From Seleniivibrio sp. (GTDB taxonomy: Bacteria > Chrysiogenota > Deferribacteres > Deferribacterales > Geovibrionaceae): a DNA stretch of 64,000 nt. Shown piece by piece: positions 1 through 11,227 of this stretch (positions are counted from its first letter, which is position 1; the number at the start of each line of letters is the position of its first letter). The notes under the pieces are model-generated. The model searched no databases. It was given only the letters and a program-made list of their open reading frames with translations, and had not been told where the DNA came from. The stretch spans positions 62,001-126,000 of the forward strand of contig NZ_JAJOIL010000035.1 in NCBI RefSeq assembly GCF_021209385.1, in the 5' to 3' direction. The position numbers and the translations under genes are program-made.

Positions 1-123
1 GAGGTCGGCGGAATCCACCCTGAGTTCGAGGATGGCGGCCTTTTCGCCTTCAACCTCTTTAAGCTCCACAGCCTCGGGTTTATCGACCAGAGACTTTACG
101 ATGAATTCAACAAGCTCTTTCAT
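1..123 (-). CDS. khpA: KH-domain RNA-binding protein KhpA (YlqC), N-terminal part only
   Basis: The first 41 residues are visible; the gene runs off the left edge. It starts MKELVEFIVKSLVDKP and continues with a Val/Glu-rich stretch, the usual opening of the small (about 75 aa) single-KH-domain KhpA/YlqC proteins. The family binds RNA in the cytoplasm and pairs with KhpB in bacteria where it has been studied. It lies 24 bp downstream of rpsP on the same strand, the conserved ffh-rpsP-khpA order, which supports the call. A GAGGTG ribosome site sits just before the ATG. The rest of the protein, including the GxxG loop, is outside the window. Confidence 0.85.
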   Translation of the reverse strand, partial: MKELVEFIVKSLVDKPEAVELKEVEGEKAAILELRVDSADL

Positions 124-147
124 GGTTCACCTCGTAATTATCGGTGC

Positions 148-411
148 TTATTTGGATGCTGCGTACTCAGCGATAACGCCTTGTTTAGACAGCAGGTTTT
201 TCACTGTGTCAGAGGGCTGTGCGCCTTTTCTCAGCCAATCCAGAGCTTTTTCGGTGTCTATTTTCACTTCTGCCTCTGCGGGCATAGGGTTGTAATAGCC
301 GAGGATCTCGATGAAGTTACCGTTACGTCTCTCCTGAGCATCACATACAACGATTCTGTAGAAGGGTCTTTTTTTACGTCCAAGTCTTACAAGTCTGATT
401 CTGGTAGCCAC
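148..411 (-). CDS. rpsP: 30S ribosomal protein S16
   Basis: An 87-residue protein starting [20 protein letters not shown], the S16 signature, with the conserved GYYNP segment near residue 40 and [16 protein letters not shown] near residues 59-74. S16 is a primary 16S-rRNA-binding protein needed for assembly of the 30S subunit. The length is normal for the family. It is followed by khpA and preceded by ffh, all on the minus strand, an order typical of many bacteria and probably one transcript. Nothing in the sequence is unusual. Confidence 0.98.
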   Translation of the reverse strand: MATRIRLVRLGRKKRPFYRIVVCDAQERRNGNFIEILGYYNPMPAEAEVKIDTEKALDWLRKGAQPSDTVKNLLSKQGVIAEYAASK

Positions 412-445
412 TTAAATGTACCTCACTTTTGTACTTATATTATTG

Positions 446-1798
446 TTATCTCATTTTGAGAAAATCTCTCATCATGGCAGGGTTCAGCTTATTGGAGCCA
501 CCCAGTTTCTTTTTCATCTGCTTCATCATCTTGTTCATCTGATTAAGCTGATTGACCAGTCTATTAACATCGGCAACGGAGGTTCCGCTGCCCTTTGCTA
601 TCCTTTTTCTCCTGCCGGAGTTGAGTATCTTGGCATTCTTACGCTCATGACGTGTCATGGAGAAGATTATAGCCTCGATCTTTTTGAACTGTTTTTCGTC
701 CATGTCGCCCATGGAAACGTTGCCCAGTCCGGGTATCATACGCATGATGCTCTCAAGGGAGCCCATCTTCTTTATCATCTTGAACTGTTTGAGCATGTCG
801 TCAAAGTCGAGACCGTATTTCGCCATCTTTTCGGCCATGTCTTCCGCATCGCCGTCTTCAATGGATTCCTGTGCTCTTTCAACCAGTGTGACGATATCGC
901 CCATGCCGAGTATTCTTGACGCCATCCTGTCGGGATAGAACGCCTCGAACTCAGTCATTTTTTCGCCCGTACCGATGAATTTAAGAGGTTTACCTGTCAC
1001 TTCCTTAATGGAAAGCGCGGCTCCGCCTCGTGCATCACCGTCCATTTTGGTAAGGATTATACCTGTCGCTTCAAGGCTTTCGTTAAAGCTTTTGGCAACG
1101 TTTACTGCATCCTGACCTGTCATGGCATCCGCAACGAAGAGTATTTCGTCGGGGGTTACAGCCTCTTTTGTACGGACAAGTTCCGCCATCAGCTCTTCAT
1201 CAATGTGAAGTCGTCCGGCGGTATCTATAATAACCACGTCTTTCGCGGTCTTTTTTGCATATGCAAGAGCGTCTGACGCAATTTTAACGGCATCTTTGCT
1301 CTGTTTGTCGGAGTAAACGTCGCAGTTAAGCTGTTTACCCAGAGTTTCAAGCTGGTCTATCGCTGCTGGACGGTAAATATCGCCCGCAACAAGCAGAACG
1401 TTTCTTTTCTGCTTCATAAGAAGTCCGGCGAGCTTGCCCGCGGACGTAGTTTTACCCGAACCCTGAAGACCTGCCATCATGATAACGGTTGGCGGCTGTG
1501 AGTTCAGTCTTATCTTGCCCTCATCATAGTCCTTTCCGCCGAGTATCTCAACAAGCTCGTCATGCACTATCTTAATGAAGACCTGATCCGGTGTGAGGCT
1601 CTTTAAAACCTCTTCGCCCAGAGCCTTCGCCTGAACGCTTCCTATAAAGTTTTTTACGACTTTATAGTTGACATCCGCCTCCAGCAGAGCCATCCGCACC
1701 ATTTTAAGTGCTTCCTGTATATTGCTTTCATCAAGGCGTACCTGCTTCTTGAGCTTCTTGAATACGCCGTTGAGCTTGTCGTTCAAAGTAGCAAACAT
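446..1798 (-). CDS. ffh: Signal recognition particle protein Ffh
   Basis: About 450 residues. The N-terminal four-helix domain starts MFATLNDKLNGVFKKLK. It is followed by the GTPase G domain with P-loop GLQGSGKTT, the DTAGR switch motif and TKMDGDARGG, and then a methionine-rich M domain ending in KLNPAMMRDFLKMR. Ffh binds 4.5S RNA and signal sequences and delivers ribosomes to FtsY at the membrane. An in-frame GTG lies four codons upstream at 1810, but it falls inside the ribosome site (AGAGGTG), so the ATG at 1798 is the better start. It heads the rpsP-khpA operon. Confidence 0.97.
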   Translation of the reverse strand: MFATLNDKLNGVFKKLKKQVRLDESNIQEALKMVRMALLEADVNYKVVKNFIGSVQAKALGEEVLKSLTPDQVFIKIVHDELVEILGGKDYDEGKIRLNSQPPTVIMMAGLQGSGKTTSAGKLAGLLMKQKRNVLLVAGDIYRPAAIDQLETLGKQLNCDVYSDKQSKDAVKIASDALAYAKKTAKDVVIIDTAGRLHIDEELMAELVRTKEAVTPDEILFVADAMTGQDAVNVAKSFNESLEATGIILTKMDGDARGGAALSIKEVTGKPLKFIGTGEKMTEFEAFYPDRMASRILGMGDIVTLVERAQESIEDGDAEDMAEKMAKYGLDFDDMLKQFKMIKKMGSLESIMRMIPGLGNVSMGDMDEKQFKKIEAIIFSMTRHERKNAKILNSGRRKRIAKGSGTSVADVNRLVNQLNQMNKMMKQMKKKLGGSNKLNPAMMRDFLKMR

Positions 1799-1903
1799 TT
1801 TTAAGCGCACCTCTAGGACGTTATAAGGGTGAACTAAAGTTTATAGGTGAAACACCCCTCGCTGTCAATGAATTTTTGCTTATGGAAGGTCATTTATGTA
1901 TGA

Positions 1904-3175
1904 TTATTCTTCCGTATTCAGCCTGCTCAAAGCGGCATCGGTCTGTTTGAGCCGTCCGCAAAGAGTTGACATCACGCGGCGGGAAAGAACGTAGCTGTCT
2001 TTCATTATTTCGTCAAACTCATAGGGCGAAAGCACCAGCAGTTCAGTGTCGCGGTCCGCCTGCAAAGTCGCACTGCGCGCCTCCTGCGTTATATGCGCCA
2101 TCTCGCCGAATATCTCACCTTCGCCGACTGTGCCGACAAGCCTGCCGTCGATGATGATGCGCATACGCCCTTCCTTTATATAATAAACGTCGTAACTTTT
2201 ATCCCCTTCATGAAAAAGCGTTTCGCCCTCTTTCAGCTTTCTGGTGAATTTTGACAGCAGGTGGCTGTTCATCCGCATGAACATAGGCGACGGTTTTTCA
2301 TAGGAAAAAAGCTTATTCAGAATTAGGATATCCGCACGGTAGCAGACGAACACAAACTGAGCGCAGTAGAGGTATATCATGAAAACAAAATATGCCCATA
2401 CAAGTATTACTATAACTGACCCGACGATGCCGTATGCCGTGCTGACGCTGAACAGATGGAACATCCCGAAAGCCGCGAATTTCACCGCGCCGTAAAGCAC
2501 AATGAACAGCACCGCGCCCTTTGCGGCGCTTTTGTTGTCCGGTTTTTTAACGGGTATATATTTAAAGCTGGCAAACACCAGCATAAAACTCATCATGACT
2601 GCCACGACACTTGACGCTATGGAAATACCCTGAACAACCAGAGTTCCCGTCATATTGAAAAACGTAAGATACTCTATAATAAGCCCTTTCAGACCACTAA
2701 AGACTGCAAGCAGAAGCACCAGAGCAAACACAACGGGCAGTATTATAAACGCAATAAAATTCTCCATAACGAAATTGCGCTTGTTCTCGGAGGGGAAAAT
2801 CACAAAGAACGCCCGCTGGATGGAAACCAGTATCAGGCGGCTCGACCACACAAGGTTCAGAAGTCCCAATATCCCCAAAGCGCTTCCTGCACTGCCAGAT
2901 ATGCCAAGATCGCGAAACATTTTAGGCGATATGTTCTCATTGAAAGTATAAAGGAGATAGAACAGTTCCTCAGAAAAATTCGGATATTTAGACAGAAAGG
3001 TGTCAAATATATAAAACAGGAACAGTACCAGAGGGATAAGTGACAAAAGCATATAATATGCCGCAGCAGCCGCGTGGTTGCGCAGTTCGTTGCTTATATA
3101 ATAGCTGTAGCTGAGTGTAAGCCGTTGAAAAAACGACAGCACATGCCTTTCAAGTGTTCTGTAAAATCCTGACAT
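1904..3175 (-). CDS. YihY/BrkB-family membrane protein with C-terminal cyclic-nucleotide-binding domain
   Basis: The product is 423 residues. Residues about 35-285 hold roughly six hydrophobic segments of the YihY/BrkB (formerly 'ribonuclease BN') family, including the AAAAAYYMLLSLIPL opening and the AYGIVGSVIVILVWAYF block. Residues about 305-415 form a CRP-like cNMP-binding domain with the phosphate-cassette pattern FGEMA (356-360) and ARSAT (366-370), so ligand binding looks possible. The transport or structural role of YihY proteins is not settled. The ATG at 3175 overlaps the stop of the upstream peptidase gene (TGATG), implying translational coupling. A GTG seven codons earlier is possible but would lie inside that gene. 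The fusion is the odd feature. Confidence 0.85.
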   Translation of the reverse strand: MSGFYRTLERHVLSFFQRLTLSYSYYISNELRNHAAAAAYYMLLSLIPLVLFLFYIFDTFLSKYPNFSEELFYLLYTFNENISPKMFRDLGISGSAGSALGILGLLNLVWSSRLILVSIQRAFFVIFPSENKRNFVMENFIAFIILPVVFALVLLLAVFSGLKGLIIEYLTFFNMTGTLVVQGISIASSVVAVMMSFMLVFASFKYIPVKKPDNKSAAKGAVLFIVLYGAVKFAAFGMFHLFSVSTAYGIVGSVIVILVWAYFVFMIYLYCAQFVFVCYRADILILNKLFSYEKPSPMFMRMNSHLLSKFTRKLKEGETLFHEGDKSYDVYYIKEGRMRIIIDGRLVGTVGEGEIFGEMAHITQEARSATLQADRDTELLVLSPYEFDEIMKDSYVLSRRVMSTLCGRLKQTDAALSRLNTEE

Positions 3176-4014
3176 CAGACCACTTTCACATGCCACGGCT
3201 CAAAGCGAACACCGTAGGGGTTCTTCTCGTCATAGCGGATGCGCATATATCCGCCGTGTATAAGGCTTGCGTATTCTTTTGTGGTGGCAAAGCGGTCGGT
3301 AAAATTGTCCGCACCCCAGTTTCTGATACCCACATCGAAATCGCCAACCCCATGGAACGAATATCCCACAGGTGCAAGGGAGCGGGAAGCCATTGAAAGG
3401 TTGCCTCTGGTCTGAACGGCTTTGTTAAGAAACAGATAAAGCTGCTTAACAATACCTCGTATGCCGGATGTCAGCGTAAGACTGCGCATATCCTTCATGA
3501 TCTTGTCGTGGGTGGAAACCGCTTCCTTATATATATAATGTCCGGTTCTGGGTATCTTGACTATCTCGCTGCGGTCTATGTTGTCAGTGAGCGAGGTCAT
3601 CACCTTTTCGCCGAAAAAACCGTACACTGCCGCATCTCTGGCAAAAAGCTCCTCAACATATTTCTGTTCTCTGGCGTTAAGCCCCTGAATTCTTGATATC
3701 CGCCCCATCGTTTTGAGCATTTCGTCATAGTTCATGATGTTGAAGTTGGCATAGCCGACATAGTTCATAACAGAGCGTATCTTGGCATGGCAGGAGCGTA
3801 TATGTGCGAATTCTTCAGCGGACGCCATGAAATCGTCAGGAAAACTGCGGTCGAAATCCTTTATCTTGCGGAAGTAATCCCTGCTGAAAAACAGACTGTC
3901 TTTGACCTCCGGTTCGGCATTGAATTTATGCAGAACCTCGCCGAAAGCCGCGGCAGGCGAAACGGAAAGTGCAGCGATGCAGGATATCCTTAAAAGATCC
4001 CTTCTTGACAGCAT
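3175..4014 (-). CDS. Tat-exported D-alanyl-D-alanine carboxypeptidase-like protein (peptidase M15, VanY type)
   Basis: The product is 279 residues from the chosen ATG. It opens with a twin-arginine signal (MLSRRDLLRISCIAALS) ending near AAAFGE. The C-terminal half has the M15B/VanY metal site: SFHGVGDFDVG with His221 and Asp227, and EPWH with Glu272 and His275. SGIRG near residue 183 fits the conserved S-x-x-R strand. Members cut D-Ala-D-Ala or peptide stems in the periplasm; the substrate here is unknown. An alternative ATG eight codons upstream (4038) cannot be excluded; the AGGGAG site sits about 12 bases before 4014. It is coupled to the downstream YihY-cNMP gene by a one-base overlap. 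Confidence 0.8.
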   Translation of the reverse strand: MLSRRDLLRISCIAALSVSPAAAFGEVLHKFNAEPEVKDSLFFSRDYFRKIKDFDRSFPDDFMASAEEFAHIRSCHAKIRSVMNYVGYANFNIMNYDEMLKTMGRISRIQGLNAREQKYVEELFARDAAVYGFFGEKVMTSLTDNIDRSEIVKIPRTGHYIYKEAVSTHDKIMKDMRSLTLTSGIRGIVKQLYLFLNKAVQTRGNLSMASRSLAPVGYSFHGVGDFDVGIRNWGADNFTDRFATTKEYASLIHGGYMRIRYDEKNPYGVRFEPWHVKVV

Positions 4015-4089
4015 AGAGCTACATGTCTCCCTGTTCATTTTTGCAATTATGATACTGGATTTGATTACCAAAGAAAAGAGAAAAGGAAA

Positions 4090-4112
4090 GGGCGCAGCTT
4101 CAATCTGCGCCC
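4090..4112 (-). terminator. Rho-independent terminator after the OmpP1/FadL gene
   Basis: GGGCGCAG / CTGCGCCC, an 8-bp GC-rich stem with a 7-base loop. Read on the minus strand it is followed by a run rich in T. It begins 8 bases past the stop codon at 4120. Confidence 0.85.
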
Positions 4113-4119
4113 TGTTAAA

Positions 4120-5556
4120 TTAAAATTTATAAGAAACTGTTACACCGAAACTCCAGATGTGTCCGCCTGCAACTGCGGAAACATCCGCGTCGTGCATACC
4201 GGGTCTGGAATAGCTGTCGTCAAGGTTTTCAGAGGAACCGGAATCTATCGTAACCTCTTTTACAAGGATGTACTGAACAACAGTATCCACTGTCACTTGA
4301 CCGAAGTTAAGACCAACGCCGCCGGAGAAGACGTGTTTGTCAGAGTCAGGCCAGAGTACATCGAATGTGTCCTCGGGAACCACAGTGGGGTCATAATAGT
4401 AGCCGGCCCTAAGGGCAACAGTGTCGTTCAGCAGATACTCTGCACCTACCCTGTACTGCCATGTGTCTTTCCAGTTTCTCTCAAAATGCTCTTCGTTCGC
4501 ACCTGGAATAAGTGTGGGGTCAAGCTCGGACTGGAGCAGATAGTCGTCCATATACACTGTGTAAGAACCGATGCGGCTCCAGAAAGTACGCACGATGTCC
4601 GCTTCCACTTTAAACTTGGGAGTGACCTTGTATTCAAGACCGAACTGGATAGAATCGGGAGTGTCCACAGCCGTATTGGAATCAAGATTCTCGTTTTTCC
4701 AGTATGCCATTTCGGGGGTTACTTCCGCATCCCCTTCAAGGTCAATATTTGAATAACTGCGGTAAGTTATACCGCCAGTAAGCTTATCTGTGAATTTATA
4801 AAGAACACCGATGTTATATGACCAGTTGAAGTTGTCCTCATATTCCATATCAATGTCAGCGCCGTCAAGCTCTGTATATGCCGCCGCAAGAGCAGCACCA
4901 ACAGCGGGTGCATCCGCAGAAGAAACACCGTTCGCCTGTGCAACGCCCGCCATATAAGTTGAGTTCTTCATCTTTTCGGGGACGTATCTTTTTCTTTCGT
5001 TGCCTGCCTTCGCCTTGCCGATGGAGATGCCTGCACCGATAGAGAGTTTATCGTTCACTTTGTAAGACAGAGAAGGTGTTACAACCTCTCTCATATACCA
5101 TGAGTGGTATGTGTTGTAAGCAGCGGGGTTTTCGTTCTCGTCTGCGTTCCATTTCAGGTCGAGACCGTAGGGAACGTAAAAAGCCACGCCGAAAGTCAGT
5201 TTGTCGTTGATAGGGTAAACGTAACCCATGTGGGGTACGATAAGCAGGTCGGCTTCGTCTTTGATGCCGTCTGCACCGAACGAATCGTCTGCGAGAGTGC
5301 CGGATGTGTTTACTCTGTATTGTTTAATAGTGAGGTGCGGGTCTACAAGGTGAGTACCCACAGAAAGCATTGGCTGTTTGATGTTTGACATTGCCGCAGG
5401 GTTGTAATATACGGCGAAAGGATCGTCGATACCGGCAACAACTGCTCCGCCCATCGAGGTCGCCTTTGAACCGATACCATATGTATCGACGTGTCCTGCA
5501 AAGGCAGTAAATACCGATGTGATCAGCAGCGCCGAAAGTAATAAAGTTTTTTTCAT
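4120..5556 (-). CDS. OmpP1/FadL/TodX-family outer-membrane transporter
   Basis: The product is 478 residues. A signal peptide (MKKTLLLSALLITSVFTAFAG) is followed by the FadL-family N-terminus, including GSKATSMGGAVVAGIDDPFAVYYNPA in two adjacent pieces. Alternating beta-strand segments run to a C-terminal ...SYKF, the terminal-Phe pattern of outer-membrane barrels. Family members pass long-chain fatty acids or aromatic hydrocarbons across the outer membrane; the substrate is not predictable here. The start is fixed by GGAGGATTT before the ATG at 5556. The gene stands alone with its own promoter and terminator. Confidence 0.92.
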   Translation of the reverse strand: MKKTLLLSALLITSVFTAFAGHVDTYGIGSKATSMGGAVVAGIDDPFAVYYNPAAMSNIKQPMLSVGTHLVDPHLTIKQYRVNTSGTLADDSFGADGIKDEADLLIVPHMGYVYPINDKLTFGVAFYVPYGLDLKWNADENENPAAYNTYHSWYMREVVTPSLSYKVNDKLSIGAGISIGKAKAGNERKRYVPEKMKNSTYMAGVAQANGVSSADAPAVGAALAAAYTELDGADIDMEYEDNFNWSYNIGVLYKFTDKLTGGITYRSYSNIDLEGDAEVTPEMAYWKNENLDSNTAVDTPDSIQFGLEYKVTPKFKVEADIVRTFWSRIGSYTVYMDDYLLQSELDPTLIPGANEEHFERNWKDTWQYRVGAEYLLNDTVALRAGYYYDPTVVPEDTFDVLWPDSDKHVFSGGVGLNFGQVTVDTVVQYILVKEVTIDSGSSENLDDSYSRPGMHDADVSAVAGGHIWSFGVTVSYKF

Positions 5557-5587
5557 AAATCCTCCACAATAACGGTCAGAAAACATT

Positions 5588-5617
5588 ATTATATCGCAAA
5601 GGATTTATCAACAACAA
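5588..5617 (-). promoter_or_regulatory. Candidate sigma-70 promoter of the OmpP1/FadL gene
   Basis: On the minus strand TTGTTG (5612-5617) and TATAAT (5588-5593) are separated by 18 bp, about 30 bp upstream of the ATG. The -10 is a consensus match; the -35 is weak. Confidence 0.5.
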
Positions 5618-5663
5618 AGTTTACAGATTAATTAAACAATATAATTAATTACTATGCTAATAA

Positions 5664-5683
5664 CTTAACATCTTTGTGTTAAG
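5664..5683 (-). terminator. Possible weak terminator after ppsR
   Basis: CTTAACA / TGTTAAG, a 7-bp AT-rich stem with a 6-base loop, 19 bp after the ppsR stop. It has no strong T-tract on the minus strand, so this is only a candidate. Confidence 0.35.
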
Positions 5684-5701
5684 TTTATGACAGAAATGTA
5701 G

Positions 5702-8477
<2,776 letters not shown>

Positions 8478-8481
8478 TTAT

Positions 8482-8549
8482 GAGATCGCTTCGTCGCAAG
8501 CTCCTCGCGAAGACGTCTCTGCGAGGAAGCCGAAGGCTGACGCGGCAGT
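8482..8549. repeat. Two-armed REP/BIME-like palindromic element
   Basis: The left arm, read in reverse complement, is GCGAGGAGCTTGCGACGAAG followed by CGATCTC. The right arm is GCGAGGAAGCCGAAGGCTGA followed by CGCGGCAGTCT. Both have the GCGAGGA...CGA..G...TCT layout of a repeat family found in many genomes, and TCCTCGC/GCGAGGA forms the central stem. It fills the gap between the TrhP-like stop codon and ligA. A diverged relative lies at 63660-63705. Confidence 0.7.
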
Positions 8550-9755
8550 CTATTCTTTCTCGTAACGTCTTATTATACTTCCGGCGGGCAGGGTTATGCC
8601 TTTCAGAATGCATCTGATACCGGGTTTTGTGAACTCCACCGGATTGCCGTTCGGTTCGGTTATCTTACCTGTGAGAATATCAGTTTCGTCCATATCCGGT
8701 GTCAGCACGCTGACAGCCTCGTTCGGTGCGAATTTCGCTTTCGCCTCGATGAGTGTACCGCCCTCAACAGGTTCAAGAACCTGCCCGAGGTATTCGCATC
8801 CTCTGATATAGCTGGACGTGCCGTAGTTCATGGTTTTGTGGTCTGCGTCACCGTCGTAAAAAGCTTCCGTGTATTCTCTGTGGCTCACACTGGAAAGCAT
8901 ATTGAACCATTTTTTGTCTGCGGCATATTCGCCTGCGCCAATTCTGTCGATAGCCTGCCTGTACACACCTGTAACAACGGAGACGTACATGACGCTCTTC
9001 ATCCGCCCTTCTATTTTCAGGCTCGTAACGCCGGCATCGGCGAGTTCGCCTATCCGGTCGATAAGGCATAAATCCTTGCTGTTATAGAAATAAGTGCCGC
9101 GCTCGTCCTCTTCAACAGGATAATACTGACCGTCTCGGTTCTGCTCCACCAGAGCATAGTTCCACCTGCATGACTGGGCGCAGTCGCCTGCGTTTGCATC
9201 CCTGCCTGTCATATAGTTGCTGATGAGACATCTGCCGGACATTGATATGCACATTGCGCCGTGGACGAAAACCTCCACTTCGCATTTTGTATTCCTGCAT
9301 ATGTATTTTATCTCTTCGCCTGAAAGCTCACGCGCCAGAATCACCCGCTCCGCTCCTAGTTCGTGCCAGAACCCCACAGCGGAAAGGTTCGTAACATTCG
9401 CCTGTGTGCTGATGTGTATCGGCACTTTAGGCGCGTATTTCTTCGCATATCTGAAAACTCCTGGGTCTGAAACTATTACGGAATCAGGCTTTATTTCGGA
9501 AAGCTGACCGAAGTATTCTTTCAGTCCGTCGAATTCGTTATTCTTAAGGTAGGCGTTTACTGTGACATATCCTTTTTTCCCGTTTGCGCGGAGAAAGCTG
9601 AACGCCCTGTCCATCTCATCAAGGTCAAAGTTGCCTGCTCTCGCCCTCAGTCCGAACCCGCTCCCCGCGAAATAAACCGCGTCGGCGCCGTACTGCACAG
9701 CCGCCTGCATCTTTTCAAAACTTCCTGCCGGAGCAAGCAGTTCCGGTTTTTTCAT
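8550..9755 (-). CDS. Peptidase U32-family protein, probable tRNA uridine-34 hydroxylase (TrhP/YrrO-like)
   Basis: The product is 401 residues, starting MKKPELLAPAGSFEKM with GADAVYFAG, the U32 signature. A cysteine set for an iron-sulfur cluster is visible (HGAMC, SGRC, CAQSC near residues 170-195), and KIEGRMKS follows. Members once called collagenase-like peptidases include TrhP, which hydroxylates the wobble uridine of tRNA using prephenate. The call rests partly on context: the upstream gene, overlapped by four bases (ATGA), resembles the methyltransferase TrmR, and in Bacillus yrrM-yrrN-yrrO the two activities make mo5U34. The RNA-modifying role is an inference; other U32 subfamilies exist. 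GAGGAAAGG precedes the ATG. Confidence 0.8.
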   Translation of the reverse strand: MKKPELLAPAGSFEKMQAAVQYGADAVYFAGSGFGLRARAGNFDLDEMDRAFSFLRANGKKGYVTVNAYLKNNEFDGLKEYFGQLSEIKPDSVIVSDPGVFRYAKKYAPKVPIHISTQANVTNLSAVGFWHELGAERVILARELSGEEIKYICRNTKCEVEVFVHGAMCISMSGRCLISNYMTGRDANAGDCAQSCRWNYALVEQNRDGQYYPVEEDERGTYFYNSKDLCLIDRIGELADAGVTSLKIEGRMKSVMYVSVVTGVYRQAIDRIGAGEYAADKKWFNMLSSVSHREYTEAFYDGDADHKTMNYGTSSYIRGCEYLGQVLEPVEGGTLIEAKAKFAPNEAVSVLTPDMDETDILTGKITEPNGNPVEFTKPGIRCILKGITLPAGSIIRRYEKE

Positions 9756-10321
9756 CCTTTCCTCTTCGCCGCAACGACAACTCCGCCCGTAAGTGGGAGC
9801 ACGCTGCAAACTGTCGTATTCTTTATATGCGCTATGAGTTCGCGCAGGGCTGTTGTCGCCCCGGCGTAGCGTTTGGGTATCTCGCAGTCGGCATCAAAAA
9901 CGTGTCCGTACATGAACATATCATCCAGAACGATAAATCCGCCGTCGTTGAGCAGTTTTTCTGCATAATAGTAAGCTATGGGGTACTGCCTCTTCATGGA
10001 GTCGATGAATATCATGTCGAAACTCTCTTTGCAGTCCCTCATGAATTCCACTCCGTCGGCATTTATGAAATTTGCATCTGGAAATTCCCCGCAGATGCGC
10101 CTTGCCTGTTCCAGCCGCATTTCGTTGCGGTCGATGCAGGTCATCTTCGCACCGCCAGATCCTTTCGCCATATAATAACTTGAAACACCTATTCCGCAGC
10201 CTATCTCAAGTATGCTCTTCGGTCTCAGCGCCATGGTGAAGGTTTCCAGAAATTCACCTACGTCCGGTTCAACGGACGGCGTCTGGAACCTCACCGCCTC
10301 TTCATGCAAAAACGGATACAT
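9752..10321 (-). CDS. SAM-dependent O-methyltransferase, TrmR/YrrM-like
   Basis: The product is 189 residues with a class I methyltransferase fold: motif I LEIGCGIGVSS near residue 37, an acidic CIDRNEMRLEQA motif II, and FDMIFIDSMKRQYP followed by DGGFIVLDDMF. This matches the O-methyltransferase family 3 layout. In B. subtilis the relative TrmR (YrrM) methylates 5-hydroxyuridine 34 in tRNA. The following U32 gene would provide that substrate, so the same role is plausible here. The start overlaps the MotE-like stop by one base (TAATG), placing it at the distal end of the flagellar operon. Confidence 0.8.
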   Translation of the reverse strand: MYPFLHEEAVRFQTPSVEPDVGEFLETFTMALRPKSILEIGCGIGVSSYYMAKGSGGAKMTCIDRNEMRLEQARRICGEFPDANFINADGVEFMRDCKESFDMIFIDSMKRQYPIAYYYAEKLLNDGGFIVLDDMFMYGHVFDADCEIPKRYAGATTALRELIAHIKNTTVCSVLPLTGGVVVAAKRKG

Positions 10322-10806
10322 TACTGCTGTACGCCCTGAACCTTGTCCGGTGTAAGCCTTTCGGATATCTTTGCCGCAAATGCCGCATCTATGGTTCCCA
10401 TAGCGGAGAGTATCTTACCCGCTGTCATGGAGGGCAGACGCTGAAAAAGCTGTACAGCCTTGTCCAGATCCATCTTAACAATGACCTGTGCGGCGTTCTT
10501 AGCCTTTGCGGAGCTGTAGTCCTTAGCCAGCTTATCGAGGTTTTTGTCCTCCTGAACTTTTATCTCTTTCAGGCGCGCCGTAACGGCACTCTGCATTTTG
10601 CGTATCTCTATCTCTTTCTGGATAAGGTTGTCTTCAAGAGCTTTAACCCTTTCCTCTCTGGTTTTGATATTTTTTTCACGGTTGTCCAGATCTTTTTTTC
10701 TGGCGTCGAGCTGTTTCGATATCGCCTGAAGATCAGCCAGATTTTCCGCATGTACGGATGTGAATGCCAGCGCCGTAAAAAGCACCGCCGTCAGTATCTT
10801 AGTCAT
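10321..10806 (-). CDS. MotE/MgtE-N-like flagellar-associated periplasmic protein
   Basis: The product is 161 residues with a signal peptide (MTKILTAVLFTALAFTSVHA), then a strongly charged coiled coil (about residues 25-85). It ends in an MgtE-N-like helical domain (IVKMDLDKAVQLFQRLPSMTAGKILSAM). This layout matches MotE, the periplasmic chaperone of the stator protein MotC/MotB described in epsilonproteobacteria, and related proteins that follow fliJ in flagellar operons. The function here is inferred. The ATG overlaps the fliJ stop by 8 bases. An upstream in-frame start at 10833 would lengthen the N-terminus ahead of the signal peptide and is less likely. Confidence 0.7.
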   Translation of the reverse strand: MTKILTAVLFTALAFTSVHAENLADLQAISKQLDARKKDLDNREKNIKTREERVKALEDNLIQKEIEIRKMQSAVTARLKEIKVQEDKNLDKLAKDYSSAKAKNAAQVIVKMDLDKAVQLFQRLPSMTAGKILSAMGTIDAAFAAKISERLTPDKVQGVQQ

Positions 10807-11227
10807 TTCCTCTTCCGCTCCTTGAGACGGCAAGCTCGTCTATGAGCTTCATCTCCTCTTTGTTAAGGTACGCCTTAAAATCTTCTATATGCTTTTCTTT
10901 CAGTTTTTCCATAACTTTGTGCCGCTCAATGGATTCCATTACCTTTTTTTTCTGTATCTCCACTGCGGTTTCAAGCTGCTTTCTTGTTTTGATAAGCTGA
11001 GCTTTCTGATCGTTCAGTTTTTTTATGTATTTGTCGAAAAGAAGCATCATGGCGGCGGGTGCCGTGTCGCTCTCCTCAATCTTTAAGTCTATCTCTTTCT
11101 GTGTCGCCATTATGGCGTTGCGGTTCTCCAGCAGTCTGGTGTTAAGCACGGAAAGCTTGCCCTTTTCAACCTCGACAATACGCTCTCTGTATTCCAGCAC
11201 CTTCTGCAATCTGAACTGCTTTTTCAT
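10799..11227 (-). CDS. fliJ: Flagellar export protein FliJ
   Basis: The product is 142 residues, almost entirely predicted coiled coil, starting MKKQFRLQKVLEYRERIVEVEKG in two blocks, typical of FliJ. FliJ sits in the centre of the FliI ATPase ring and escorts substrates to the export gate. It overlaps the fliI stop by 4 bases (ATGA). Sequence conservation in this family is low, so the position between fliI and the MotE-like gene is an important part of the evidence. Confidence 0.88.
   Translation of the reverse strand: MKKQFRLQKVLEYRERIVEVEKGKLSVLNTRLLENRNAIMATQKEIDLKIEESDTAPAAMMLLFDKYIKKLNDQKAQLIKTRKQLETAVEIQKKKVMESIERHKVMEKLKEKHIEDFKAYLNKEEMKLIDELAVSRSGRGND

Noticed and set aside
416-919. 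Plus-strand open frame of 167 codons opposite ffh
   Set aside because: It lies entirely antisense to a clear Ffh protein, has no ribosome site and no recognisable domain. The frame is open only because of codon bias on the other strand.
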